Part shown: positions 1 through 8,239 of the stretch, piece after piece
Layout of the letters: each line of letters opens with the position of its first letter
Position numbering within the stretch: position 1 is the first letter of the stretch
NCBI GenBank assembly: GCA_022823305.1
Contig: JAJDXK010000029.1
Location: 57,389-121,388, forward strand
Direction of reading: 5' to 3'
DNA length: 64,000 bases
Source of the DNA: Alphaproteobacteria bacterium
Lineage (GTDB): Bacteria > Pseudomonadota > Alphaproteobacteria > UBA828
The notes under the pieces: model-generated
Told to the model about the DNA's origin: nothing
The model's input: only the letters and a program-made list of their open reading frames with translations
Databases searched by the model: none
Position numbers and translations under genes: made by a program

Positions 1-400
1 TCTGTTCGAGTTCGTCGGGCGGGAGGCTGTTCCTGAGCGTGGGCGGCGTTTCAATTTCCAGTACGGCTGTTTCTTGGAGACGCGGGGGCCCTTTCGGGCG
101 CTTCGTCTCGTATCCCTGATTGCGATGCAGCCATCGGGCGACAGCATCGGCGAGTGACATCTGGAAATTGAATGCGGGTCGGTACCCGGTGACCCAGCCC
201 TCGCCGAGACCCTTCAATACGGCGCTGATATTCCGATGCTTGAATTCGATTGAGGCGCGACTGCGTTCGATCCGCCTGCGTAGTTGCTTGTTATGTTGAG
301 CCTTGTTGTACGCAACCCCTGCGAGGTCGGCTTCGAGCATCGCGAAATAGTCCTCGACGATGAGTTCGTTTTCCGCATCTGTCCAAGGACCCGTCGCCAT
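1..400 (-). CDS. N-terminal part of a DUF3883-type protein (partial, runs off left edge)
   Basis: A minus-strand frame is open from an ATG at 400 to the first base of the window (133 codons) without a stop. The start MATGPWTDAENELIVEDYF and the later stretches YNKAQHNKQLRRRIERS, EFKHRNISAVLKGLGE and GYRPAFNFQMSLADAVARWL resemble, from memory, the conserved N-terminus of large DUF3883 proteins, which are often found in defence or mobile regions. The catalytic or DUF3883 portion would lie outside the window, so no function can be assigned. No strong ribosome site precedes the ATG. Codon use is less GC-biased than in most of the window, fitting an accessory gene. Confidence 0.55.
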   Translation of the reverse strand, partial: MATGPWTDAENELIVEDYFAMLEADLAGVAYNKAQHNKQLRRRIERSRASIEFKHRNISAVLKGLGEGWVTGYRPAFNFQMSLADAVARWLHRNQGYETKRPKGPPRLQETAVLEIETPPTLRNSLPPDELEQ

Positions 401-589
401 GTCGGCCAGGCTAACACCAGTTTGGGTGGCGGTCACCGGCAGGACCATCCCGGGGAGTGCAGTAACCGGGTCCAGGTTGTTTCGTGGCGCTGGTGTCCCC
501 GCCCCGCCGGTTTGACCGCAGGGGCGCGCTGCCTATCATGCGCGCCGTCTGGGCAGAGGCCCGCAGCAGAGCGATGAGGAGATCGGGGA

Positions 590-1645
590 ATGGCGAAGGG
601 TAAGGCGGTCGTCGTCGGCGGCCTCGGCATGATCGGGCGCAACATCATCCAGGCACTCGAGGCCGAAGGCGGGTGGGAGATCATAGGCCTCTCCAGGCGG
701 CCTGCGAACTTCGAGACCGGCGCCACCTTCATCTCCGTCGACCTGCTGGACGATGCCGCCGCGAGCAAGAAGCTGGCGGGCCTCACCGACGTCACCCACA
801 TCTTCTACGCGGGGCTCTCCGGCGGCGTCGAGGCGGAGAACGTCGAGGGCAACCTCAAGCTCGTGACCAACTCGGTCGGCGTGATCGAGCCGGTCTCGCC
901 CTCGCTGGAGCGCGTGATCCTGGTGCAGGGCGGCAAGTACTACGGCGTCCACCTCGGCCCCCACAAGACGCCCTCGAAGGAGACCGACCCCCGCCACCTG
1001 CCGCCCAACTTCTACTACAACCAGCAGGACTTCATCACCGACCTGCAGCAGGGCAAGTCCTGGCACTACACCATGCTGCGGCCCGAGGCCGTGGTCGGCT
1101 TTGCCGAGGGCATTCCGCTCAACACCGCCTCGCTGGTCGCGGTCTATGCCTCCGTCTGCAAGGAGATGGACGTGCCGCTCAACTACCCGGGGCCGGAGGC
1201 GGCGTTCACCGCCTTCAACAAGTTCGTGGACGCGCGCCTGCTCGGCCGCTGCGCCGCCTGGGCCGCGCAGAACCCGGCCTGCGCCGGCGAGGCCTTCAAC
1301 GTGACCAACGTCTCGGGCATGCGCTGGTGCAACCTGTGGCCGCTCTTCACGGAGTACTTCGGCTGCCGGCCGGGCGTGCTGGTGCCGATGAAGCTCGCCG
1401 ACTTCATGGCGGACAAGGGCCCGGTGTGGGACGAGATCGCGCGCAAGCACCAGCTCAAGCCGATGACCTTCTCCGACCTCGGCGACTGGGGCTTCGCCGA
1501 CTGGAACTTCGGCCGCACCTGGGACACCATCCTGGAAGACACCAAGCGGCTGCAGTACGGCTTCACCGAGGCCATCGACACCGAGCAGAACTTCATCGAG
1601 ATCTTCGACGACATGCGCGCCGCCCGCGTCATCCCGGCGGGTTAG
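590..1645 (+). CDS. PRISE-like NAD(P)-dependent short-chain reductase (progesterone 5-beta-reductase/iridoid synthase family)
   Basis: 351-residue extended SDR. The N-terminus carries a Rossmann glycine motif, VVVGGLGMIGRN (about residues 7-18). The central VQGGKYYGVHLG contains the family lysine, and PNFYYNQQDFI matches the NFYY-type motif that supplies the catalytic tyrosine of PRISE enzymes (Tyr/Lys pair instead of the classic YxxxK). Family members reduce activated C=C bonds of enones, often with broad substrate range. AGGAG at 577-581 lies 8 bases before the ATG and supports this start. It stands alone: minus-strand DUF3883 fragment to the left, AT-rich spacer to the right. The substrate cannot be read from the sequence. 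Confidence 0.85.
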   Translation: MAKGKAVVVGGLGMIGRNIIQALEAEGGWEIIGLSRRPANFETGATFISVDLLDDAAASKKLAGLTDVTHIFYAGLSGGVEAENVEGNLKLVTNSVGVIEPVSPSLERVILVQGGKYYGVHLGPHKTPSKETDPRHLPPNFYYNQQDFITDLQQGKSWHYTMLRPEAVVGFAEGIPLNTASLVAVYASVCKEMDVPLNYPGPEAAFTAFNKFVDARLLGRCAAWAAQNPACAGEAFNVTNVSGMRWCNLWPLFTEYFGCRPGVLVPMKLADFMADKGPVWDEIARKHQLKPMTFSDLGDWGFADWNFGRTWDTILEDTKRLQYGFTEAIDTEQNFIEIFDDMRAARVIPAG

Positions 1646-1985
1646 AGAGGACGGGCGGGGCGGCGCTTCTGCGCCGGATAAGAAACACAGCTCTCCCGCG
1701 GTCGGCGGGGGTGGTGCCGCCCCCTGCACCCCTAGAGCACAGAGATCACATGACGATAATAGGATAACCAGATATAGCGATCACAGCGACCCGCGAATAA
1801 CCCCTTGACGTTCCTTGCGTATTCGGCCCCACGGCTTTCCCTCTCGCAAGCTTGATCGGCATATATATTGTCTATTCGCCATACCAATATAACGAATATA
1901 TCCGATACTGCGTATATTGAGCGTGACTTAAATCCTTGAACCGGCGCGCACATTTTGCTACTTACTCAACCAAGGGAACCGGCTC

Positions 1986-2018
1986 CCGGCGATCAGGGGT
2001 CCAATCCTGATACGCCGG
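1986..2018 (+). repeat. Leader hairpin 1 with GGGGTCCAA at its loop
   Basis: CCGGCGATCAGG (1986-1997) pairs with CCTGAT-A-CGCCGG (2006-2018): twelve base pairs interrupted by one bulged A, with an 8-base loop GGTCCAAT. It lies 78-110 bases upstream of the ATG at 2096 and has no T-tract, so it is not a standard terminator. The loop-proximal GGGGTCCAA (1996-2004) recurs in the next hairpin. Confidence 0.6.
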
Positions 2019-2047
2019 AAGCTCAGGTCACCAACCACGTTTCCCTA

Positions 2048-2074
2048 GGGGTCGGGGTCCAAACCCGAAACCCC
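2048..2074 (+). repeat. Leader hairpin 2 with the same GGGGTCCAA loop
   Basis: GGGG (2048-2051) pairs with CCCC (2071-2074), and TCGGG (2052-2056) with CCCGA (2064-2068), leaving a 7-base loop GTCCAAA. GGGGTCCAA (2054-2062) repeats the loop region of the hairpin at 1986-2018 exactly, 58 bases downstream. The hairpin ends just before the GGAG ribosome site (2082-2085) of the following gene, so its folding could affect translation initiation there. Confidence 0.5.
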
Positions 2075-2095
2075 GCAAACTGGAGAACCAAAGCG

Positions 2096-2632
2096 ATGGC
2101 CAAGTATAGCAAGAAGGCCCGCGAGAAGATTGACCGTCGTACCAAGCGGTTACGGGACAACCTATGGTCTGACGCACCGACGCGAATTTGGGATTACCAA
2201 ACGAGCGACGGGTGGCTCAATATTCCTCGCTCGATGCCGGTGATTATGAGGATACTTGACAGCCTCACCAAAGGCCAACCCGTTTCCGCAACCTATCTTG
2301 AGCTTTGGTGCAGGACCTACAATGACGGGTTCGTGACGGCTAGCCGGTTACGTGAGATGGCATTTTTTTCGGGATTCGATGGTGAGCGTGCCCATCGCAC
2401 TTGGCTATCGCGCATCAAGAAGTTGCATGATTTGGGATTCATTGACGTCAAGGAAGGACCAAGTGGCCCAGTCAGCTACATTCTTGTCGAAAATCCTTAC
2501 ACGCCTCTACAGAAATTGCGTGAGGAAGGGATGATCCCCGATCGCTTTTGGAACGCTTTGATTGCACGAATGATCGAAATTGGGGCCGATGATCTTGACG
2601 ATCCGTCTGAAGACGAAGCAAGCGACACGTAA
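2096..2632 (+). CDS. Small hypothetical protein, possible winged-helix type
   Basis: 178-residue protein of unknown function. The ATG at 2096 is chosen because GGAG at 2082-2085 has good spacing and a basic, lysine-rich start (MAKYSKKAREKIDRRTKRL) follows; the frame is open further upstream but that part covers the hairpin leader. The middle part (YLELWCRTYNDGFVTASRLREMAFFSGF, then WLSRIKKLHDLGFIDVKEG) reads like a helix-turn-helix/wing arrangement as in replication or conjugation accessory proteins; this is a weak structural inference. The C-terminus is acidic. Codon use is markedly less GC-rich than in the flanking genes, suggesting horizontal acquisition. No mobility gene is adjacent. Confidence 0.6.
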   Translation: MAKYSKKAREKIDRRTKRLRDNLWSDAPTRIWDYQTSDGWLNIPRSMPVIMRILDSLTKGQPVSATYLELWCRTYNDGFVTASRLREMAFFSGFDGERAHRTWLSRIKKLHDLGFIDVKEGPSGPVSYILVENPYTPLQKLREEGMIPDRFWNALIARMIEIGADDLDDPSEDEASDT

Positions 2633-2667
2633 AGCCTGAGCGAACGGACTGGACAGCCGCTGCCCGC

Positions 2668-3546
2668 TCACCCCCCGAAGCGGGGCTCGGGGAGGCCGGT
2701 GCAGCCTGTGCCGGTGACGGCGAAGACGCTGCCGGCCTGCTCCTGGCCCGCGAGCACGTCGTCGGCGAGGTTGACGCGGGCGCCGGTGACGTAGAGCACG
2801 TCGAGCCCGGCGCCGCCGAACATCGGGCAGGTCACCTGCTGGAAGGGCATCTCGACGGTGCGGTCCAGCGTGCCGTCGGGCGCGAAGCGGGCGACGCACC
2901 AGCCGTTCCAGCGCGCGTTCCAGACGTAGCCCTCGGAATCCACGGTGGAGCCGTCGGGGAAGCCCGGCGCGCTCTCCGGCCCGGCGAAGACGCGCTTGTT
3001 GGAGAGCGCGCCCGTCGCGGTGTCGAGGTCGTAGGCCCAGATCGTGTCGAGGCCGAAGTCGGCGAAGTACATGGTCTCGCCGCCGGGGCTGAAGGCGATC
3101 GAGTTGGAGATGATGATGTCCGGCTCCACCCTGTGCAGGCCGAGGTCGGTATCGAGCCGGTAGAGCGAGCCCAGCGGGCGGCCGGTCATGGCATCGTCCA
3201 TGCTGCCGGCCCAGAAGCGGCCCTGGCGGTCGCAGCGGCCGTCGTTCATGCGGCTCTCGGGCGTCTCGGCCTCGACCTCGTGGATGGTCTCGACCGCGCC
3301 GGTCTCGGGGTCGAAGAAGCGGAAGCCGCCGTAGAAGGCGACGACCATGCCGCCCCGCTCGCGCAGCACCAGCGAGCCCGGCTCCTCGTCCACCGCCACC
3401 TGTTTGTATTCGCCGCTCGCCGGCGTAAACCGGCTGATCGTCCGGCCCTTGATGTCGAGCCAGTAGAGGCGCTGGTCGACCGGGCACCAGACCGGGCTCT
3501 CGCCGAGCTCGTCCCGGCAATCCACCACGCAGGCTACCTCTGCCAT
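2668..3546 (-). CDS. SMP-30/gluconolactonase/LRE family protein
   Basis: 292-residue six-bladed beta-propeller hydrolase of the regucalcin/gluconolactonase family, which opens sugar or other lactones using a divalent metal. Visible family features are GESPVW (metal-ligand Glu near residue 15), MNDGRCDRQGRFWAGSM (Asn and substrate-loop residues), ISNSIAFSPGG (third ligand Asn region) and DGSTVDSEG (catalytic Asp). There is no signal peptide, so it is probably cytoplasmic. GGGAGAGAG precedes the ATG. It starts 48 bases after the tRNA-Val on the same strand and may be co-transcribed with it. The true substrate is unknown. Confidence 0.88.
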   Translation of the reverse strand: MAEVACVVDCRDELGESPVWCPVDQRLYWLDIKGRTISRFTPASGEYKQVAVDEEPGSLVLRERGGMVVAFYGGFRFFDPETGAVETIHEVEAETPESRMNDGRCDRQGRFWAGSMDDAMTGRPLGSLYRLDTDLGLHRVEPDIIISNSIAFSPGGETMYFADFGLDTIWAYDLDTATGALSNKRVFAGPESAPGFPDGSTVDSEGYVWNARWNGWCVARFAPDGTLDRTVEMPFQQVTCPMFGGAGLDVLYVTGARVNLADDVLAGQEQAGSVFAVTGTGCTGLPEPRFGG

Positions 3547-3593
3547 CGCTCTCTCCCGCTGGGTTGCCGCCCGGACGGCGCGGCAGGCCGGGC

Positions 3594-3668
3594 TGGTGGG
3601 CGCTGCTGGATTTGAACCAGCGACCCCCGCCGTGTGAAGACGGTGCTCTCCCGCTGAGCTAAGCGCCC
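3594..3668 (-). tRNA. tRNA-Val (anticodon CAC)
   Basis: Read on the minus strand, a complete 75-base cloverleaf is visible: acceptor GGGCGCT/AGCGCCC, D-arm GCTC/GAGC, anticodon stem CCGTC/GGCGG around loop TTCACAC (anticodon CAC, reading GUG), variable loop GGGTC, T-arm GCTGG-TTCAAAT-CCAGC, discriminator A and an encoded CCA (3594-3596). All stems pair, with G-U allowed. Confidence 0.96.
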
Positions 3669-3680
3669 GCCCGGCAGGCG

Positions 3681-3709
3681 ATTAGAAGAATCGCGCCCGC
3701 CCCTGTCAA
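3681..3709 (-). promoter_or_regulatory. Sigma-70-type promoter of the tRNA-Val gene
   Basis: On the minus strand TTGACA (3709-3704, a perfect -35) is followed after exactly 17 bases by TCTAAT (3686-3681, -10). The expected start lies about 6 bases before the tRNA 5' end at 3668. This is the best consensus promoter in the window, and the SMP-30 gene could be read from it too. Confidence 0.8.
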
Positions 3710-3765
3710 GGCGGACGCGGTGCGGGTGGAGCCGCAGCGGGAATTTCCGACCCACCTCTCCCTGT

Positions 3766-3846
3766 CCCTCTCCCCCCTGAAGGGCGGAGAGGGGACGCAG
3801 GCGGCACCGGCCTTCTCTCCCTCTCCTCCCCTCGGGGAGGAGAGGG
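3766..3846. repeat. Pair of REP-like palindromes
   Basis: Two pyrimidine/purine palindromes lie side by side. CCCTCTCC (3766-3773) pairs with GGAGAGGG (3786-3793), and a 13-base arm (3819-3831) pairs with 3834-3846 around a 2-base tip, giving a very strong stem. They sit between the end of the NTF2-like gene and the tRNA promoter. The form is typical of dispersed extragenic palindromes in alphaproteobacteria; without a T-tract a Rho-independent terminator role is uncertain. Confidence 0.65.
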
Positions 3847-3871
3847 CCGGGGTAAGGTGGGGGCGGAGCGC

Positions 3872-4339
3872 CTAGCCGGTCTGGTCGGCCCAGCCCTCGC
3901 CGTGGGCCGCCATGAACCTGCCCTCGACCTTGATGTGGGCGAAGAGCCATTCGCCGTCGCGCTTCACCAGGTCGTCGTCGTACTCGGCGGCGAACCAGCG
4001 GGCCTCCTTCTTGCCGTCGACCATCATGGTGCACCACATGATGAGCCACCACCTGGCGTTCGCGGTGTCGCCGTCCACCGTGATGATCGGGTTCATCACC
4101 GGGTGGATGGCGAAGACGATGTCGTCCTTGATGCCGGAGAAGAACTCCCGGATCGCCTCCTTGCCCTCGTAGCGGCCGAAGTCGCCGCCGTCCCAGATGG
4201 CGTCGTCCACGAAGAGGCCGGCGAGGCCGTCCGGGTCGTAGCCGTGGTCGGCGTAGTAGCAGTACTGCGCCTTCATCCGCTTGATGTCCTCGATCGCGGT
4301 AAGCCGCGCGACCTGCTGCTCCAGTGTCGGTTCGGCCAT
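3872..4339 (-). CDS. SnoaL-like/NTF2-superfamily protein
   Basis: 155-residue single-domain protein of the SnoaL-like cone fold (EQQVARLTAIEDIKRMKAQYCYYADHGYD, then WDGGDFGRYEGKEAIREFF and a C-terminal strand KRDGEWLFAHIKVEGRF). This N-terminal IEDIKRLK-type helix is typical of polyketide-cyclase/dehydratase-like members that act as small isomerases, dehydratases or binding proteins. The ATG at 4339 has GGAGG six bases upstream; an ATG at 4345 is also possible and would overlap the previous stop as ATGA. Either way it is translationally coupled to the thioesterase gene and ends the long minus-strand operon. Substrate unknown. Confidence 0.8.
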   Translation of the reverse strand: MAEPTLEQQVARLTAIEDIKRMKAQYCYYADHGYDPDGLAGLFVDDAIWDGGDFGRYEGKEAIREFFSGIKDDIVFAIHPVMNPIITVDGDTANARWWLIMWCTMMVDGKKEARWFAAEYDDDLVKRDGEWLFAHIKVEGRFMAAHGEGWADQTG

Positions 4340-4341
4340 CG

Positions 4342-4797
4342 TCATCCTCCCTCTGGCGGCGCGGCCTCGTCCTCGCCGTCGAATGCCCTGAGCTTCTCCA
4401 CCAGCACGGCCGGCACCGGCGAGGGCCGGTGCGTCGTCTGGTCGGTGTTGACCCACACCACCTCGCCCGAGGCGAGCCGCTCGTCGCTCCCCCTGGGGTA
4501 GATCTCCAGCCCGAAGGTGAGGCTCGAGCGGCCGATGCGCGCGGTGCGCACGCCGACCTCGATCTCGTCGTCGAAGCGGATCGGCGCGTAGTACTCCACC
4601 ACCGTCCTGACCGTGTGGTAGTCCTCGCCGGTCAGCTCCACCTGCTCCCGGTAGTCGTAGTCGAGGGAGCGGAAGTATTCGGTGATCGCGGTGTCGAAGT
4701 AGGTGAGGTAGTGGGCGTTGAACACGATCATCTGCCCGTCGACCTCGGAATAGCGCACGCGGAAGGGGAAGAAGAAGGAATACTCGGCTCTCGCCAT
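4342..4797 (-). CDS. Acyl-CoA thioesterase, hotdog fold (4HBT/YbgC-like)
   Basis: 151-residue hotdog protein. RVRYSEVDGQMIVFNAHYLTYFDTA matches the active-site region of 4-hydroxybenzoyl-CoA/YbgC thioesterases, with the Asp of SEVD as the likely catalytic acid and the long central helix beginning at NAHYLTYF. It should hydrolyse a short- or aromatic-acyl-CoA in the cytoplasm. The ATG at 4797 (MARAEYSFFFPF) is chosen because the frame upstream to 4983 codes only low-complexity sequence. It follows the acyl-CoA dehydrogenase after 199 bases and overlaps the NTF2-like gene, placing it in the same CoA-dependent pathway. Confidence 0.85.
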   Translation of the reverse strand: MARAEYSFFFPFRVRYSEVDGQMIVFNAHYLTYFDTAITEYFRSLDYDYREQVELTGEDYHTVRTVVEYYAPIRFDDEIEVGVRTARIGRSSLTFGLEIYPRGSDERLASGEVVWVNTDQTTHRPSPVPAVLVEKLRAFDGEDEAAPPEGG

Positions 4798-4996
4798 GGC
4801 GCTGGGCTCTTCGCTCGGGATGGCGTGCGGAAGATTGTCGCCGGGGGTGCCGCAACGCAAGGGCTCCTTCCCTATGGACCGGCCTGTCCCTGGCGGCGCG
4901 GCCCAGCCGTCGTCCCGCCCGCCCTTGCCTGGGCGCTGCCTGCGGCGCGCACCCTTCGCACGCCCGGCGGCGCCGCCGGTCATGGCCGCCTTCGGG

Positions 4997-6802
4997 TCAA
5001 AACATCTCCGCGTCCATCGCGGCGCAGGTCGTGTCCACCTGTGCGAGCAGGTCGATCACGGGGCCCGTCCCCGCCAGCTCGTAGCGGAAGAAGTAGCGGC
5101 ACGCGGCGAGCTTGCCGCGGCAGAACGCGGCCTCCTCCTCCGCCGGCCCCTGCTCCAGCAGGGCGAGGGCGGCGCGCGCCTGGCGCAGCCAGAGCCAGGC
5201 GACGACGATGTGGCCGAGGGCGTTGAGGTAGAGGCTCGCGTTGGCGAGCGAATCGCCGACCCGGCCCTCTGCCCGCGCCGCACCGATGGCTGACGTCGCC
5301 CTCTCGATGCCGCTCGCGGCCGTCTCCAGCGCGCCGCAGTGCTCGGCGAGCGCCGGCACGCCGTGCATGGCGGCGATGTCGGTACGGATCTCCTTCATCA
5401 ACGCCTTGAGCGCGGCGCCGTCTTCCATGCGCGCCTTGCGGCCGAGCAGGTCGATGGCCTGGATGCCGTTGGTGCCCTCGTGGATGGCGTTGAGGCGGTT
5501 GTCGCGGTAGAGGCGCTCGACCGGGAAGTCCCGCGTGTAGCCGTAGCCGCCGTGCACCTGGATCGCGAGGCTGTTGGCCTCCTGGCAGAACTCCGCCGGC
5601 CACGCCTTGGCGATGGGCGTGAGGATGTCGAGCAGCAGGCCGGCGCGGCGCCGCTCGCCCGCCTCGGGTGCCGTGGTCAGGTCGTCGAGATAGCGCGCAC
5701 AGGTGAGGCAGAGCGCGAGCGCGCCCTCGACGATCGCCTTCTGCTTGAGCAGCATGCGCTTCACGTCGGCGTGCCGGAGGATGGGAACGGGCGGCCGCGC
5801 GGGGTCGCGGTCGTCGACCGGCCGGCCCTGGCGCCGCTCGCCGGCGTAGCGCAGCGCCTGGCGGTAGCCGGCGTAGCCGATCATGGCGCCGCTGATGCCG
5901 ACGCCGATGCGCGCCTCGTTCATCATGTGGAACATGCAGGCGAGGCCCTCGTGCGGCGCGCCCACCAGGTGCGCCTCGCAGGCGCCGTTCTCGCCGAAGC
6001 TCAGCAGGCAGTTGGAGATGGCGCGGTAGCCCATCTTGTGGTTGAGACCCGCCACGGCCACGTCGTTGGCGACGCCGAGGCTGCCGTCGCCATCGACGCG
6101 GACGCCGGGCACGATGAAGAGCGAGATGCCCTTCACGCCGGGCGGCGCGTCCGGGAGCTTGGCCAGCACCAGGTGGACGATGTTCTCCGAAATGTCCTGG
6201 TCGCCGCCGGAGATCCACATCTTGCTGCCGGAGAGCCGATACGTCCCGTCGCCGGCCGGCACAGCGCGGCAGCGGATATCGCCGAGCGAGGAGCCCACGT
6301 CGGGCTCGGAGAGGCACATGGTGCCGAGGAAGCGCCCGGCGTAGAGCGGCTCCATGTAGAGGCGCTTCTGCTCGTCGGTCCCGTGCACGTCGAGCAGGTT
6401 GGCCGCCGCCTTGGTCAGCATCAGGTAGCCGGCGGTCGCGGAATCGCCCGCCTTGAGAACGCCGAAGCAGGCCTGCAGCAGCGTGGCCGGGAGCTGCATG
6501 CCGCCCCGCTCGTAGTCGAGCGCGGCCGCAGCAAAGCCCGCGTCCCGGATCGCGGCGACGCCCTCGTGCACTTCGGGCGGCACGCGCACGCGGCCGTTCA
6601 CGAGCCGGGGCTCGTCCCTGTCGCCTGCCTGCGCGTTGGGCCAGAGGACCTCGTCCGCGATCTGGATCGCGAGGTCGAGCGCCGCCTCCAGCGACTCGCG
6701 GTCGTGGTCGCGGTAGCGCGGTCGCCCGCACAGCGCCTCCGCATCCAGGACGTCGAAGAGCTGAAAGCGCAGGTCGCGCCGGCTGACGACCGGGCCGTCC
6801 AT
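4997..6802 (-). CDS. Acyl-CoA dehydrogenase, DmdC-like
   Basis: 601-residue FAD acyl-CoA dehydrogenase, the long form typical of the 3-methylmercaptopropionyl-CoA dehydrogenase (DmdC) group rather than the ~380-residue classical type. Visible are the FAD/substrate motif [18 protein letters not shown], the [10 protein letters not shown] stretch, and [16 protein letters not shown] near residue 430, whose Glu is the expected catalytic base. The C-terminal extension after residue about 450 matches the extra helical domain of this group. It introduces a C2-C3 double bond in an acyl-CoA. It lies 12 bases after the aminotransferase. DmdC itself handles MMPA-CoA, but no dmdA or dmdD neighbour is present, so the substrate is left open. 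Confidence 0.87.
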   Translation of the reverse strand: MDGPVVSRRDLRFQLFDVLDAEALCGRPRYRDHDRESLEAALDLAIQIADEVLWPNAQAGDRDEPRLVNGRVRVPPEVHEGVAAIRDAGFAAAALDYERGGMQLPATLLQACFGVLKAGDSATAGYLMLTKAAANLLDVHGTDEQKRLYMEPLYAGRFLGTMCLSEPDVGSSLGDIRCRAVPAGDGTYRLSGSKMWISGGDQDISENIVHLVLAKLPDAPPGVKGISLFIVPGVRVDGDGSLGVANDVAVAGLNHKMGYRAISNCLLSFGENGACEAHLVGAPHEGLACMFHMMNEARIGVGISGAMIGYAGYRQALRYAGERRQGRPVDDRDPARPPVPILRHADVKRMLLKQKAIVEGALALCLTCARYLDDLTTAPEAGERRRAGLLLDILTPIAKAWPAEFCQEANSLAIQVHGGYGYTRDFPVERLYRDNRLNAIHEGTNGIQAIDLLGRKARMEDGAALKALMKEIRTDIAAMHGVPALAEHCGALETAASGIERATSAIGAARAEGRVGDSLANASLYLNALGHIVVAWLWLRQARAALALLEQGPAEEEAAFCRGKLAACRYFFRYELAGTGPVIDLLAQVDTTCAAMDAEMF

Positions 6803-6814
6803 GCTACTGGCCGA

Positions 6815-8221
6815 CTAGGGCTTCCAGGTGCCGGCCTTGACCAGCTCGTCGGTGAGGCGGTCGAGCGCGCCCTTGAAGATCGCCAGCGCCTCCTCGACCT
6901 CGGCCTCGGTGATGACCAGCGGCGGCGAGAAGGAGACCGCGTCGCTCAGGGGCAGCGCGCGGATGATGAGCCCGCCCTCGATGGCGTACTTGCCGAGCGT
7001 CGGCCCGACCAGCAGATCGGGGTCGAAGGACTCCTTCGTCTCCCTGTCCTTCACCAGTTCCACCGCCGCCAGCAGCGCCTCGCCCCGCACCTCGCCGACC
7101 AGCGGATGGTCGGCCGCCACCTCGCGCAGCCGCCGCTGGAAGTAGGCGCCGACCTCGGCGCACTTCGCCGGCAGGTCGAGCCGCTCCATGATGTCGATGT
7201 TGGCCATCGCCGCGGCCGCCGCCACGGGGTGCGCGGTGTAGGTGTAGCCGTGGGCGAAGTAGGCGACGCCGGGCGCACCCTCCTTGATGACCTGCCAGAT
7301 CTCGTCGGAGATGACGCTGCCCGACATCGGCACGTAGCCGCTCGTCAGCCCCTTGGCGATGGTCATGATGTCGGGCTCGATGTCGTAGGTGGTGGACCCG
7401 AACCAGTTGCCGGTGCGGCCGAAGCCGGTGATCACCTCGTCGGCGATCATCAGCACGTCGTACTTGCGCAGGACCTCCTGCATCGCGGGGAAGTACCCCT
7501 CCGGCGGGACGATCACGCCGCCCGCGCCCATCACCGGCTCGGCGATGAAGGCTGCCACCGTCTCCGGGCCTTCGGCCAGGATCATCTCCTCCAGCTTCTG
7601 CGCGCACCGGGCGGAGAACGCGCGCTCGCTCATGCCGGGCTCGGCGTGGCGCCAGTGGTGCGGGGTCTCGGTGTGGAGCACAGGCGGCAGCGGCAGGTCG
7701 AACGCCGTGTGGATCGAGGGCAGCCCCGTCAGGCTCGCAGACGCCACCGTGACGCCGTGGTAGGCGCGCTTGCGCGAGATGATCTTCTTCTTCTCCGGCC
7801 TGCCGCGCAGGTTGTTGTAGTACCAGACCAGCTTGACGTTGGTGTCGTTCGCGTCCGAGCCCGAGTTGCCGAAGAAGATCTTGCTCATGTTGTCGGGCAC
7901 GAGGCGCAGCAGGCGGTCGGCGAGGCGGATGGGCGCCTCGGTGCCCATCGAGAAGAAGCTGTGATAGTAGGCGAGATCGTTGGCCTGGGCGGCGATCGCG
8001 TCGACCACCTCCCGGTGACCCCAGCCGATGTTGACGCACCAGAGCCCGGCCATGCCGTCGATGTACTGCTTGCCGTCGGTGTTGGTCAGCCGCACGCCGC
8101 TGCCGGACGCGATGATGTTGGGCCCGTTCTCGAGGTGGGGCTTCAGCGCCGTGTAGGGGTGCAGGAAGCTCTGCTTGTCCATCTCCTCGAGAGAGAGATT
8201 GTGCGCCTGCTCGATGTCCAT
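6815..8221 (-). CDS. Class III (omega) aminotransferase, PLP-dependent
   Basis: 468-residue fold-type I aminotransferase. The N-terminus SFLHPYTALKPH is typical of the beta-alanine/taurine/polyamine:pyruvate subgroup. Seen are the cofactor motif NSGSDANDTNVKLV, IADEVITGFGRTG with the pyridine-binding Asp, and TIAKGLTSGYVPMSG with the PLP-Schiff-base lysine. It transfers an amino group from a terminal amine or omega-amino acid, usually to pyruvate. It lies 18 bases after the acyl-CoA ligase gene and 12 before the acyl-CoA dehydrogenase, so the operon probably converts an amine to an aldehyde or acid that is activated with CoA. Exact substrate unknown. Confidence 0.88.
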   Translation of the reverse strand: MDIEQAHNLSLEEMDKQSFLHPYTALKPHLENGPNIIASGSGVRLTNTDGKQYIDGMAGLWCVNIGWGHREVVDAIAAQANDLAYYHSFFSMGTEAPIRLADRLLRLVPDNMSKIFFGNSGSDANDTNVKLVWYYNNLRGRPEKKKIISRKRAYHGVTVASASLTGLPSIHTAFDLPLPPVLHTETPHHWRHAEPGMSERAFSARCAQKLEEMILAEGPETVAAFIAEPVMGAGGVIVPPEGYFPAMQEVLRKYDVLMIADEVITGFGRTGNWFGSTTYDIEPDIMTIAKGLTSGYVPMSGSVISDEIWQVIKEGAPGVAYFAHGYTYTAHPVAAAAAMANIDIMERLDLPAKCAEVGAYFQRRLREVAADHPLVGEVRGEALLAAVELVKDRETKESFDPDLLVGPTLGKYAIEGGLIIRALPLSDAVSFSPPLVITEAEVEEALAIFKGALDRLTDELVKAGTWKP

Positions 8222-8239
8222 CGTACGCCTTCCTCGCCG

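Larger units (their letters stand above)
1646..2095. other. 450-base non-coding spacer with an AT-rich core
   Basis: No convincing gene lies here. Just after the reductase stop is a small hairpin (CGGCGC/GCGCCG, 1661-1676, loop TTCT) that could slow transcription but has no T-tract. From about 1740 to 1950 the composition changes abruptly to AT-rich, with runs such as ATATATATTG and GAATATATCC, probably holding the promoter of the downstream gene. From about 1980 to 2075 the sequence folds into two hairpins, listed separately. An open frame on the minus strand (1732-1953) looks like chance. Confidence 0.5.

Noticed and set aside
1732..1953. 73-codon minus-strand frame in the AT-rich spacer.
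   Set aside because: No ribosome site, no recognisable motif, and the frame exists mainly because the AT-rich stretch happens to lack stops.
1986..2074. A degenerate tRNA, because the second hairpin has a 5-bp stem and 7-base loop like a T-arm.
   Set aside because: The loop GTCCAAA lacks the invariant TTC, and no acceptor, D or anticodon arm can be formed around it.
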